Origin: Flavobacteriaceae bacterium UBA1903
Lineage (GTDB): Bacteria; Bacteroidota; Bacteroidia; Flavobacteriales; Flavobacteriaceae
DNA length: 64,000 nt
Direction of reading: 5' to 3'
Assembly: GCA_002337605.1 (NCBI GenBank)
Contig: DDGL01000014.1
Location: 395,965-459,964 of the forward strand
Part shown: one piece after another, positions 36,750 to 45,147 of the stretch
How positions within the stretch are numbered: the stretch's first letter is position 1
Layout: each line of letters starts with the position of its first letter
Notes under the pieces: generated by a model
What the model was told of the DNA's origin: nothing
The model's input: only the letters and a program-made list of their open reading frames with translations
The model's database searches: none
Made by a program: the position numbers and the translations under genes

Positions 36750-38972
36750 ATGAAAAGTAAACTCTTATGGATTTTACTACTTTGTTGTGCGTATACAAAT
36801 GCACAAACCCTGAGGGGTGTAGTAACAAATCAGAATAAACAACCTATTGAAGACGTAGCCATTTTTAATAAAAAAAGTGGTACGCACTCACACACCAATG
36901 ACAACGGAGAATTCACCATTGACAAAACTAATGTTAACGACGAATTGTATTTTTCGTTTTTAGGGTTTGCGCCTTACACGCATGCCGTAACATCGGGTAA
37001 TTTCAACACCCCTATTACCATCATACTTTCTGAAAACGCAGTGTCTTTGGAGCAAATCGTAATTAGCCCCCAAGTTGATGCGCTAAACAGCATTGTAAAT
37101 GTAGATCTGGAAAACAACCCCGTAAAAAACTCTCAGGAAGTACTTCGGAAAGTTCCCGGCCTCATCATTGGTCAGCACGCCGGAGGTGGAAAAGCCGAAC
37201 AGATTTTTCTCCGCGGGTTCGATATAGACCACGGGACCGATATTAACCTAACTGTAGATGGGTTACCCGTAAATATGGTCTCCCACGCACACGGACAAGG
37301 CTATAGCGATCTCCATTTTTTAATTCCTGAAACACTGGATAAAATTGAATTTGGCAAAGGTCCTTACTATGCAGAACGTGGCGATTTTACCACAGCAGGA
37401 TATGTGGCTTTTAAGACAAAGGATAAAGTCAAAAACAGTTTTATTTCTCAGGAAATTGGTGATTTTAATTCGTTTAGGACTGTGGGTGTTTTTAAGCTAT
37501 TAGAGACTGAAACGTCCAATGCGTATGTGGCAAGTTCACTAAACACCTTTGACGGTCCTTTTGAGTCTCCACAGAATTTTAACCGTTTCAATATCATGGG
37601 AAAATATAATTTTGAACTTGCGGGAGACCAGAAAGTATCACTGTTAGCGTCCCATTTTACGAGTAAGTGGGACGCTTCCGGACAAATTCCACAACGGGCG
37701 TTAGATGCCGGGTTAATTAACCGTTTTGGCGCCATAGACGATACCGAAGGTGGAAACACCAGCCGCACCAATTTCCTGGTAAGCCATTCGAAAAAACTGA
37801 GTGAAAATTCAAAATTAGAAAGCAGTGCTTATTTCTCGCAATACGACTTTAAACTGTTTTCCAACTTTACCTTTTTCCTGGAAGATCCTGTAAACGGAGA
37901 TCAGATTCGTCAGTTTGAAGACCGAAATATTTTTGGTTTTCAGACAGCGTATACAAAAGACACCTCGCTTTTTGGAAATGATTTTGAATACACTGCAGGC
38001 GCTGGAGTTCGCTATGACGATGTAAACGATATTCAGCTTTCTCGCACCAAAAACAGAGATGAACTATTGGAACGTTTAGCCTTTGGAAATGTAGACCAGA
38101 TAAACAGTTTCGGGTTTATAAAAACAAAATATACAACAGGAGATTTTACACTGGCACCAGAGCTTCGTTTGGATTACTTTAAGTTCGATTATGAAAACAA
38201 ATTAACCGAAACTTATGACAACCAAAGTGAAAGCAAAGTATTTGCAAGTCCAAAATTTAATGTTACCTACAGCCCTAACCAGCAATTACAATTATTTGCC
38301 AAAACAGGTACCGGGTTTCACTCCAACGATGCGCGTGTAGTAGTTGCCAATAGTGGTGAAGACATCTTACCCGCAGCCTACGGAGCAGATCTAGGTGCCA
38401 TTTATAAAGTAACCGATAAACTGGTATTGAACAGTGCTGTTTGGGCGCTATTTTTAGAACAGGAATTTGTGTATGTGGGTGACGCTGGTATTGTAGAACC
38501 CAGCGGTAAAACCCGAAGAACAGGAATAGATTTTGGAGCACGTTACGAAGCGCTGGACTGGTTGTATTTATTTGGTGATGTTAATTACACCTACGCCAGA
38601 AGCACAGAAGAAGCCGAAGGAGAAGATTTTATTCCCCTAGCGCCAGACCTAACCTCAACTGGGGGTGTCGCTTTCGAAAACCTGGGCGCCTTTTCTGGTG
38701 GCTTAAATTACCGGTATATTAAAGACCGTCCAGCCAATGAAGACAACAGTATTGTTGCTGAAGGATATTTTGTAACAGACTTCACTGCCAATTATACCTA
38801 CAGAAATTTCATCTTTAGTGTTATCGTTGAGAATCTTTTTGATACGGAGTGGAACGAAACCCAGTTCGCTACAGAAAGCAGGTTATTTAATGAGCCAGAA
38901 GCTGTGGAGGAAATTCATTTTACACCAGGAACGCCGTTTTTTATTCGAGGGAAGGTGACGGTTAATTTTTAA
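36750..38972 (+). CDS. TonB-dependent receptor, probably for a metal ion or metal chelate
   Basis: This 740-residue receptor has a signal peptide (MKSKLLWILLLCCAYTNAQ) and a short CarboxypepD_reg domain (20-105) containing GTHSHTND. The plug contains IFLRGFDIDHGTDI and VNMVSHAHGQGYSDLHF, and the barrel ends in GKVTVNF. The histidine pattern in the plug and N-terminal domain, together with the His-rich protein encoded upstream, suggests a metal or metallophore ligand. This is inferred from composition and context. The plug sequence DGLPVN followed by HAHGQG is like that of putative zinc/cobalt-type receptors in other proteobacterial and flavobacterial genomes as I recall. Confidence 0.9.
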   Translation: MKSKLLWILLLCCAYTNAQTLRGVVTNQNKQPIEDVAIFNKKSGTHSHTNDNGEFTIDKTNVNDELYFSFLGFAPYTHAVTSGNFNTPITIILSENAVSLEQIVISPQVDALNSIVNVDLENNPVKNSQEVLRKVPGLIIGQHAGGGKAEQIFLRGFDIDHGTDINLTVDGLPVNMVSHAHGQGYSDLHFLIPETLDKIEFGKGPYYAERGDFTTAGYVAFKTKDKVKNSFISQEIGDFNSFRTVGVFKLLETETSNAYVASSLNTFDGPFESPQNFNRFNIMGKYNFELAGDQKVSLLASHFTSKWDASGQIPQRALDAGLINRFGAIDDTEGGNTSRTNFLVSHSKKLSENSKLESSAYFSQYDFKLFSNFTFFLEDPVNGDQIRQFEDRNIFGFQTAYTKDTSLFGNDFEYTAGAGVRYDDVNDIQLSRTKNRDELLERLAFGNVDQINSFGFIKTKYTTGDFTLAPELRLDYFKFDYENKLTETYDNQSESKVFASPKFNVTYSPNQQLQLFAKTGTGFHSNDARVVVANSGEDILPAAYGADLGAIYKVTDKLVLNSAVWALFLEQEFVYVGDAGIVEPSGKTRRTGIDFGARYEALDWLYLFGDVNYTYARSTEEAEGEDFIPLAPDLTSTGGVAFENLGAFSGGLNYRYIKDRPANEDNSIVAEGYFVTDFTANYTYRNFIFSVIVENLFDTEWNETQFATESRLFNEPEAVEEIHFTPGTPFFIRGKVTVNF

Positions 38973-39029
38973 TTAAATAGAGTACCGCAGTGTTCATTTT
39001 TTTTACCTTGCACTAAAGAAGGTATAGAA

Positions 39030-39902
39030 ATGAACATTGCTATTTTATCGCGGGGCGAAAGCCTGTATTCTACACAAAGCTTGCTGAAGGCAGGTGAGGC
39101 ACGTAATCATGAGATGGAGGTCTTGAATCCGCTGTATTTTAATCTGGCAGTGGAAGATGGCAAGGCAGCACTGTATTATCACGACGAACTAATTGACGAT
39201 CTGCATGCGGTAATCCCGCGTATTGGCGCCAGCAACACCTTTCAAGGAGCTTCTCTGGTTAGGCACTTTGAAGCATCTGGAGTAGCGTCTACGGTTACTT
39301 CAGAAGGTATTTTGAATTCGAGGGACAAATGGACGTGTTTTCAGGTACTTGCCAAAGCTGGAATTCCTGTTCCCAATACAGTTCTGGGCGGTTATTACGA
39401 TGCTGAAGTGCTACTGGAAAAATTTAAAGACAAACCCGTTATCATTAAAATTTTAGAAGGAACACACGGGCAAGGAGTGATCCTTTCAGAAAGCAATCAG
39501 AATGCGCTTGCTACTGTTGAAACGTTGCAAGCCAGCAATGTAAAATTTATCTTACAGGAATATATTGCCGAGTCTAAAGGTGCCGATATACGGGCTATTG
39601 TAGTGGATGGTGTGATTGTAGCTGCTATGAGACGACAATGCAAAGCGGGCGATTTCAGATCCAATTTACATCGTGGTGGGACTTCAGAAGCACTTCAGCT
39701 TAGTTACGAAGAAGAACGTGTGGCGCTAAAAGCTGCCAAGACCTTACACCTAGGCGTTTGTGGAGTAGATATTTTACAATCGGCTCGTGGCCCATTGGTT
39801 TTAGAAGTAAACAGCACTCCTGGCTTAGAAGGGATTGAAACTACGACGGGTAAAAACATTTCCAAAAGTATCATTGGGTATTTGGAACGAAATAAGCGTT
39901 AA
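39030..39902 (+). CDS. rimK: RimK-family ATP-grasp ligase, copy 1
   Basis: This 290-residue ATP-grasp protein shows RimK landmarks: [51 protein letters not shown], the triad region [11 protein letters not shown], and FRSNLHRGG followed by VLEVNSTPGLEGIE with Mg2+-binding Glu and Asn. RimK enzymes add glutamate residues to a protein or peptide C-terminus (ribosomal protein S6 in E. coli). It is the first gene of a group with a RimB-like protein, a second RimK and a deacylase. Its target cannot be read. Confidence 0.93.
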   Translation: MNIAILSRGESLYSTQSLLKAGEARNHEMEVLNPLYFNLAVEDGKAALYYHDELIDDLHAVIPRIGASNTFQGASLVRHFEASGVASTVTSEGILNSRDKWTCFQVLAKAGIPVPNTVLGGYYDAEVLLEKFKDKPVIIKILEGTHGQGVILSESNQNALATVETLQASNVKFILQEYIAESKGADIRAIVVDGVIVAAMRRQCKAGDFRSNLHRGGTSEALQLSYEEERVALKAAKTLHLGVCGVDILQSARGPLVLEVNSTPGLEGIETTTGKNISKSIIGYLERNKR

Positions 39903-39920
39903 AACTAGTATAAACTTCAA

Positions 39921-39950
39921 CTAAAACCCGCGGATTATTAGGGGTTTTAG
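39921..39950 (+). terminator. Hairpin between rimK copy 1 and rimB
   Basis: CTAAAACCC and GGGTTTTAG form a perfect 9-bp stem with a 12-nt loop, followed by the weakly T-rich TACCTTTTG. It could attenuate transcription between the first gene and the rest of the group; full termination is doubtful. Confidence 0.4.
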
Positions 39951-39982
39951 TACCTTTTGAGGATATATTAAAACAAAGATTT

Positions 39983-40414
39983 TTGAAAAGAAAAATAGGA
40001 AGAATAGACAAAGCAGATTTCCCGCAACTTCATTTACACGACATAGATGTTAAGATAGACACGGGTGCATACACCTCTAGCATACATTGTAAAAACATGA
40101 AAGTGGAAGACGATTACTTAAAATGTACGTTTTTAGACCCGGACCATCCCGCATATCATGAAAAAGAGTTTATTTTTGACAAATACGATGTACGTGTGGT
40201 AAAAAGCAGCAATGGTATAAAACAAACACGCTACCGTATTTTAACCGAAATGGAACTTTTCGGGAAAATATATCCTATTTTCTTAACATTGAGTGACCGG
40301 GAAGAAATGAAATATCCCGTATTATTAGGGCGCAAATTTTTAACAAAGCGCTTTGTGGTAGATATTACTAAAACGAATCTTTCGCACAAACTAAAATTAA
40401 AACATGAACATTAA
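39983..40414 (+). CDS. rimB: RimB-like retropepsin-fold protein (DUF785)
   Basis: This 143-residue protein has the DUF785 signature [12 protein letters not shown], with D26-T27-G28 as an aspartic-protease-like motif, and the C-terminal [16 protein letters not shown]. Databases often call this family ATP-dependent zinc protease, but the fold and motif are those of pepsin-type single-domain proteases. RimB proteins are encoded with RimK and are thought to regulate or reverse glutamate tailing. It starts with TTG 80 nt after rimK copy 1, and its last 11 nt overlap the ATG of rimK copy 2, implying translational coupling. Confidence 0.9.
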   Translation: MKRKIGRIDKADFPQLHLHDIDVKIDTGAYTSSIHCKNMKVEDDYLKCTFLDPDHPAYHEKEFIFDKYDVRVVKSSNGIKQTRYRILTEMELFGKIYPIFLTLSDREEMKYPVLLGRKFLTKRFVVDITKTNLSHKLKLKHEH

Positions 40415-41276
40415 AATATTATCTGCCGCACCTAATTTGTATTCTACGCAACGCATTGTGGAAGCTGCAGAAAAACGGAAGCATACGGTTGAGATCATCA
40501 ACCACACTAAGTGCGATATCGTCATAGAAAAAAAGAACCCTGTTATTTATTATAAGGGCAAGAAAGTAGAGAATGTAGATGCCGTAATTCCAAGAATTGG
40601 GGCGTCTGTTACGTTCTATGGTACTGCAGTAGTTCGTCAATTTGAAATGATGCGCTGTTTTACTACTACCGAGTCTATGGCTTTGGTGCGCTCACGTGAT
40701 AAACTACGTAGTCTGCAAATTCTTTCACGGGCAGGACTGGGACTTCCCAAAACAATTTTTACAAACTACTCTAAAAACGTAGCGGGTATTGTGGACCAGG
40801 TTGGAGGTGCTCCAGTAATCATAAAATTACTGGAAGGAACCCAAGGGATCGGGGTTATACTAGCCGAAACAAAAAAAGCAGCAGAGAGTGTTATTGAAGC
40901 TTTTAATAACTTACAGGCCCGTGTTATTGTGCAGGAGTTTATAAAAGAAGCTGGCGGTGCAGATATACGCGCTATTGTGATCGATGGCCGTGTGGTTGGT
41001 TCTATGAAACGCCAGGGGAAAGAAGGTGAATTCAGAAGCAACCTGCACCGGGGTGGAAGTGCTGAAATAATTGAACTAACAGACGAAGAAGAAACAGCTG
41101 CCATTAAAGCTGCCAAAGCTATGGGGTTAGGAATTGCCGGGGTCGATATGTTACAATCTTCCCGTGGCCCCCTTATCTTAGAAGTAAACTCTTCTCCAGG
41201 ACTGGAAGGAATTGAAAAAGCTACCGGAAAGGATATTGCGAGAGAGATCATTAAATATATAGAACGCAGCGTATAA
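40404..41276 (+). CDS. rimK: RimK-family ATP-grasp ligase, copy 2
   Basis: This second 290-residue RimK parallels copy 1 throughout ([65 protein letters not shown]). It has diverged clearly in the N-terminal domain and substrate loops, so it is a paralogue and not a recent duplicate. It overlaps rimB by 11 nt and precedes the deacylase gene by 2 nt. All ATP-grasp residues appear intact. The two ligases may act on different acceptors or in sequence on one product. Confidence 0.93.
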   Translation: MNIKILSAAPNLYSTQRIVEAAEKRKHTVEIINHTKCDIVIEKKNPVIYYKGKKVENVDAVIPRIGASVTFYGTAVVRQFEMMRCFTTTESMALVRSRDKLRSLQILSRAGLGLPKTIFTNYSKNVAGIVDQVGGAPVIIKLLEGTQGIGVILAETKKAAESVIEAFNNLQARVIVQEFIKEAGGADIRAIVIDGRVVGSMKRQGKEGEFRSNLHRGGSAEIIELTDEEETAAIKAAKAMGLGIAGVDMLQSSRGPLILEVNSSPGLEGIEKATGKDIAREIIKYIERSV

Positions 41277-41278
41277 CT

Positions 41279-42274
41279 ATGGCTGAAAAACCTACAACAG
41301 ATTTTATCATTTTAGGCAAAAATGTGGCCTTGGGAGAAACCAGGACCATCAATTTTAGCTTTGCAAAATTATACACGTCTACGAAGGTTGAAATCCCGGT
41401 TATTGTCTCCAGGTCTGAAAAACCAGGACCTACAGTCTTACTTACAGCAGGAATACACGGCGATGAGATTAACGGCGTGGAAGTAGTCCGCCAGGTGATC
41501 GCTAAAAAAATAAGCCGCCCAGCCAGAGGAACGATTATCTGTATCCCTATTTTAAATATTTTCGGATTTTTAAATGCAGAGCGAACCTTTCCGGACGGTC
41601 GTGATCTTAATCGCGTATTTCCAGGTACCAAAACAGGATCCTTAGCCAGCAGAGTCGCCTTTCATTTTACAAAAGAAATTCTACCCTTGGCAGATTATTG
41701 TTTAGACTTTCATACAGGCGGTGCACAACGGTTTAACGCAGCACAAATACGTGTGGTTCCAGACAATCCCAGACTGCTTCAGCTTGCTGAAGTTTTTAAT
41801 GCCCCCTTTACTGTATTTTCTTCAAATCTTACCAAATCGTATCGGTCTACCTGTGCTAAAATGGGCATTCCGAGCCTTTTATTTGAAGGAGGTAAAAGTT
41901 TAGACAGCGATAAACACATTGTAAAAAATGGCGTCGAGGGGGTCGTTCGTATTTTAGCGCATTTAGAGATGCTGAATCCAAAAATAACTGCCCCCGAAAT
42001 TACTGAGAAAAGCGTCCTTATTGAAAAAAGCCGCTGGATACGTGCCCAGAGAAGCGGGCTTTTACATGTTAAAATCGCCTGTAATAAATATGTTGAAAAG
42101 GACGAGTTCTTAGCAACCATTACAGACCCGTATGGTGAAATGCGTTTTAAAGTAAAAGCCCCTAATGCTGGCTATATTATTAATGTAAATCACGCTCCTA
42201 TTGTGCATCAGGGCGATGCAATTTTTCACATTTCTACTACAGACAGTGCAGGTTCTGAAGACGAAGAGAATTAA
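41279..42274 (+). CDS. Succinylglutamate desuccinylase/aspartoacylase family deacylase
   Basis: This 331-residue M14-like zinc enzyme has ligands H60 and E63 in GIHGDE and H145 in DFHTGG, plus the substrate-binding DLNRVFPG. The C-terminal domain (about 250-320) is a barrel-sandwich-like extension (GLLHVKIACNKYVEKDE). Family members hydrolyse amide bonds of N-acyl amino acids or C-terminal amino acids. Being coupled to two RimK ligases and a RimB-like protein, it may trim or recycle the glutamate-tailed product; this is inference from context. Spacing to rimK copy 2 is 2 nt. Confidence 0.9.
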   Translation: MAEKPTTDFIILGKNVALGETRTINFSFAKLYTSTKVEIPVIVSRSEKPGPTVLLTAGIHGDEINGVEVVRQVIAKKISRPARGTIICIPILNIFGFLNAERTFPDGRDLNRVFPGTKTGSLASRVAFHFTKEILPLADYCLDFHTGGAQRFNAAQIRVVPDNPRLLQLAEVFNAPFTVFSSNLTKSYRSTCAKMGIPSLLFEGGKSLDSDKHIVKNGVEGVVRILAHLEMLNPKITAPEITEKSVLIEKSRWIRAQRSGLLHVKIACNKYVEKDEFLATITDPYGEMRFKVKAPNAGYIINVNHAPIVHQGDAIFHISTTDSAGSEDEEN

Positions 42275-42300
42275 AAAGCCGTGAGTAAAGGTACTATTGA

Positions 42301-42861
42301 ATGGAGAAAGCAGAACTACGGAAAAAATACTTAAAACTACGTCAATCACTTTCAGAAACTGAAGTTGATGACTTGAGTATAAAAATTGCGAACAAAGCCC
42401 TTCAGCTTCCCATTTGGGACAAGACCTATTACCATATTTTTTTAGCTATTTCAGAAAAAAAAGAAGTTAATACGGAGTTTCTATTACACATTCTGCAAGG
42501 CAAAGATAAAAGCATCTGCATCCCGAAAGCTGATTTTACTACGTATGAAATGCAGCATATATTACTACAGGAAAACACTCCTATTAAAGTTTCAGAGTAC
42601 GGCATTCCGGAACCTGTTGAAGGTATCACCATCTCTCCCAGTAAATTCGACGTGGTTTTTGTACCTCTTTTAGCCTTTGATACCTTTGGAAATCGCGTGG
42701 GATATGGAAAAGGGTTTTACGATAGGTTTTTAGCTCAATGTCGTCCCGACTGCATAAAAATAGGGCTGTCTTTTTTTAGTGCTGAAGAAAAAATCCTCAA
42801 TGAAAACATAGATTTTCCTTTAAATTCCAGCATTACGCCACAAAAAATTTATACATTTTAA
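42301..42861 (+). CDS. 5-formyltetrahydrofolate cyclo-ligase
   Basis: This 186-residue protein matches the family in length and in motifs. LRKKYLKLRQSLS is the N-terminal basic helix, FVPLLAFDTFGNRVGYGKGFYDRFL is the ATP/folate-binding C-terminal signature, and the C-terminus is IKIGLSFFS-like. It converts 5-formyl-THF with ATP to 5,10-methenyl-THF in the cytoplasm. It starts 26 nt after the deacylase gene and is probably the last gene of that run, though functionally unrelated to it. Confidence 0.95.
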   Translation: MEKAELRKKYLKLRQSLSETEVDDLSIKIANKALQLPIWDKTYYHIFLAISEKKEVNTEFLLHILQGKDKSICIPKADFTTYEMQHILLQENTPIKVSEYGIPEPVEGITISPSKFDVVFVPLLAFDTFGNRVGYGKGFYDRFLAQCRPDCIKIGLSFFSAEEKILNENIDFPLNSSITPQKIYTF

Positions 42862-42903
42862 TTTTTCGTAGTATATTGGTAATCAAACTTAAAACCAACC
42901 AAA

Positions 42904-43176
42904 ATGGAAAATCAAAACACGCCTGCGGGCAATCCACCGGACAATAATTTGGTGTGGGCCATCATCTGTATTATTTTTTGCTGGCCACTGGGAATCGTCT
43001 CAATTATTAAATCTACAAAAGTGAAATCACTTTGGCTTCAAGGTGACCATGCTGGAGCACAAAAAAGTGCAGACGACGCAAAAAAATATGCCATTTGGGG
43101 TATTGCTGTTTCGGCTATTTTCTGGGTATTGTATATTATACTTATTGTAGCAGGAGTTGCTGCTGGAGGATTTTAA
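42904..43176 (+). CDS. CD225/dispanin-like two-helix membrane protein, copy 1
   Basis: This 90-residue protein has the CD225/dispanin layout: PDNNLVWAIICIIFCWPLGI as the first membrane segment, a conserved cytosolic KSTKVKSLWLQGDHAGAQ loop with SADDAKKYAIW, and a second hydrophobic helix. The bacterial family has no settled role. A paralogue follows after a strong terminator, so the two are probably expressed as separate units. Confidence 0.85.
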   Translation: MENQNTPAGNPPDNNLVWAIICIIFCWPLGIVSIIKSTKVKSLWLQGDHAGAQKSADDAKKYAIWGIAVSAIFWVLYIILIVAGVAAGGF

Positions 43177-43201
43177 AAATATAACGTTTTATTAAAAAAT
43201 T

Positions 43202-43238
43202 GTGCCTTCAAGTGAAACTCTTGGAGGCACTTTTTTTT
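43202..43238 (+). terminator. Strong intrinsic terminator between the dispanin paralogues
   Basis: GTGCCTTCAAG and CTTGGAGGCAC form an 11-bp stem with one G-T pair and a 7-nt loop, followed by eight T. It lies 26 nt after the stop of copy 1. Confidence 0.9.
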
Positions 43239-43253
43239 GGCTATATTTACCAG

Positions 43254-43529
43254 ATGAATACACCACAAACCCCTCCTCCAGACAACCATATGGTTTGGGC
43301 CATATTAAGCACTATTTTATGCTGCATGCCATTAGGTATTGTCGCTATTATTAAAGCCTCCAAGGTTGAGCAACTATGGTATCAAGGCTTTCACGCCGAA
43401 GCTCAAAAAGCGGCAGATGATGCTAAAAAATGGAGTATTTATAGTGCTGTAAGTATTGGAGCACTTATCCTTTTGTACTTTATAGTCATGATCATTATAC
43501 TAGCTTTACAAGGTGCAGCCAGTTTCTAA
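43254..43529 (+). CDS. CD225/dispanin-like two-helix membrane protein, copy 2
   Basis: Starting at the ATG at 43254 gives 91 residues. An upstream TTG frame would run through the terminator hairpin and add an implausible N-terminus. The sequence NHMVWAILSTILCCMPLGI, KASKVEQLWYQGFHAEAQ and ADDAKKWSIY parallels copy 1. TATATTTA lies 7 nt before the ATG, so if it is a -7 box the mRNA would be nearly leaderless. The gene overlaps the following DUF2752 gene by 17 nt. Confidence 0.85.
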   Translation: MNTPQTPPPDNHMVWAILSTILCCMPLGIVAIIKASKVEQLWYQGFHAEAQKAADDAKKWSIYSAVSIGALILLYFIVMIIILALQGAASF

Positions 43530-43932
43530 ACGAATACTCATAGTACTGGGAAGTGGTGGTTTGTTGATACTACTACTATTCGTATATTTTAAGTACAACC
43601 CTACCCACTACGCTTTTTTTTTAAGTTGCCCCTTTAAATCCCTTACCGGGTATCATTGCGCAGGCTGCGGGTCTCAACGTGCCATCCACCATTTATTACA
43701 TTTTAGGTTCTACAATGCTTTTAGAATGAACCCGTTTATGGTCCTGTCCTTACCTTTGGTTTTGTATGGCATAGGAGCCAAAATCTACAACTATATTTTT
43801 CAGAAAGAACACAGGGTGCATTTATTTTATAAGCCTTGGTTTATCTATGGGTACTTTGCAGTTGCACTGCTTTACTGGGTTTTGCGTAACATCCCGCATA
43901 CACCTTTCAGCTATTTAGCACCTTATGAGTAG
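43513..43932 (+). CDS. DUF2752 membrane protein
   Basis: This 139-residue protein has the DUF2752 signature SCPFKSLTGYHCAGCGSQRAI, read as C-x-F-x2-LTG-x2-C-x2-CGSQRA, and about three membrane helices. Its cysteine cluster is conserved across the family but no function is established. The GTG start overlaps the upstream dispanin gene by 17 nt. DUF2752 and dispanin genes are often neighbours in Bacteroidota, so a joint membrane role is plausible. Confidence 0.88.
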   Translation: MQPVSKRILIVLGSGGLLILLLFVYFKYNPTHYAFFLSCPFKSLTGYHCAGCGSQRAIHHLLHFRFYNAFRMNPFMVLSLPLVLYGIGAKIYNYIFQKEHRVHLFYKPWFIYGYFAVALLYWVLRNIPHTPFSYLAPYE

Positions 43933-44004
43933 GTTAACTTATAGGAAAAACCCTACAATTAGAAATTATTTTATATATTGCAATACCAAATTAAATGAAT
44001 ATAC

Positions 44005-45147
44005 GTGAATTTCTTAGCTCAAAAGAGAAAGACAATTTTATTGAAGGACAGCTCCCCAACTCCTACTAAAAATAATCCTTTCGATGATTTTTATTATAAG
44101 GAAATAGCCCTGTTAACAGGAGCAGGAGGCTTTTGTGTAGATTTTTTGAGTAAAACAAGTTTTATAGACCCTCAGGGAAAGCGTATTTTAAAAATCAATG
44201 ACGCCAATTATTCACCTTCCCTTACAGACCTTCTAAATTTTTACGCTCCGGAAGAACAAGACCGTACTATTGCTACTTTTAAGGCTTGTGCAAAAGGAAA
44301 GCCCTTTAAAACACAAGTCAAAATGCTTACCCATACTGGTGAAGAATTCTGGGCAAGTACTATTGGCAAACCTATGTATGATGCTTTTGAAAATATTATT
44401 GGCGTACAAGGGGTTTTTCAGGACATTACACAGGAAAAACACAGAGAAATGAAGCTTCAGGAGTTTATGAAGACCATTTCAATGCAAAACTCCAGATTGG
44501 TTAATTATGCCAATTTAGTATCTCACAACCTTAAATCTCATGCCAGCAATATAAGTATGTCTCTGGAGCTTTTAGGAGATACCAAAGATACTGAAGAGGC
44601 AAAAGAGCTCTTTAATGTACTGCAAGATATTTCAAAAGAACTATGCAGTACTGTAAACAATTTGTGTGACATTGTATCTGTTAAGGAAACTGCTAAAATT
44701 GCTAAAAAAGATATCGATTTTGAAGACACCCTTACATTGGTAAAGCAACGAATAGGTGAAAAATTAAGAGACAACAATGTTCAGTTGTATACCGATTTTT
44801 CTGAAGCTCCTACCGTAAATTACATACAATCGTATCTTGAAAGTATTTTAGGAACACTCTTTACACGAGCTATTGAGAATAAGCACCCCGAAAGAACTCC
44901 GAGTATAAATATTTTTAGCCTGGATACCGATGGGAATACCACCTTACTTGTTAGGGACAACGGTATAGGCTTTGCTTCAGAAGAAGAAATGCAAAAAGCG
45001 TTCGATTTAAAGTATTCCAAGTCCGGAGATTCTGAAACACAGGATGTTAATCTATTTCAAATAAAAAATAAAGTTACGGCATTGGGTGGTACTATTTCTG
45101 TAGAAAGCACCCCGGAACGCGGTACTACTTTTACTATTATCTTTTAA
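44005..45147 (+). CDS. PAS sensor histidine kinase-like protein with degenerate ATPase motifs
   Basis: This 380-residue soluble protein has a PAS domain (about 35-145), a HisKA-type dimerisation helix with phospho-acceptor H174 in LVSHNLKSHASNI, and an HATPase-like domain (about 240-380). The D-box DNGIGF (318-323) is kept. The N-box Asn is replaced (LFTRAIEN, R288 where SNAIKY is typical), and the G2 glycines before the lid helix read SETQDVNLF in place of GLGLF. ATP binding or phosphotransfer may therefore be weak or lost. No response regulator is adjacent. GTG at 44005 is the start in this frame; the nearby ATG at 43995 is out of frame. It overlaps lspA by 4 nt, convergently. Confidence 0.85.
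   Translation: MNFLAQKRKTILLKDSSPTPTKNNPFDDFYYKEIALLTGAGGFCVDFLSKTSFIDPQGKRILKINDANYSPSLTDLLNFYAPEEQDRTIATFKACAKGKPFKTQVKMLTHTGEEFWASTIGKPMYDAFENIIGVQGVFQDITQEKHREMKLQEFMKTISMQNSRLVNYANLVSHNLKSHASNISMSLELLGDTKDTEEAKELFNVLQDISKELCSTVNNLCDIVSVKETAKIAKKDIDFEDTLTLVKQRIGEKLRDNNVQLYTDFSEAPTVNYIQSYLESILGTLFTRAIENKHPERTPSINIFSLDTDGNTTLLVRDNGIGFASEEEMQKAFDLKYSKSGDSETQDVNLFQIKNKVTALGGTISVESTPERGTTFTIIF

Noticed and set aside
39983..40414. Annotation as ATP-dependent zinc protease
   Set aside because: No zinc or ATP motif is visible. The [10 protein letters not shown] motif is that of a retropepsin-like fold, so RimB-like/DUF785 is preferred.
43995..44005. ATG at 43995 as start of the histidine kinase-like gene
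   Set aside because: It is out of frame with the PAS/HisKA reading frame; GTG at 44005 is in frame.
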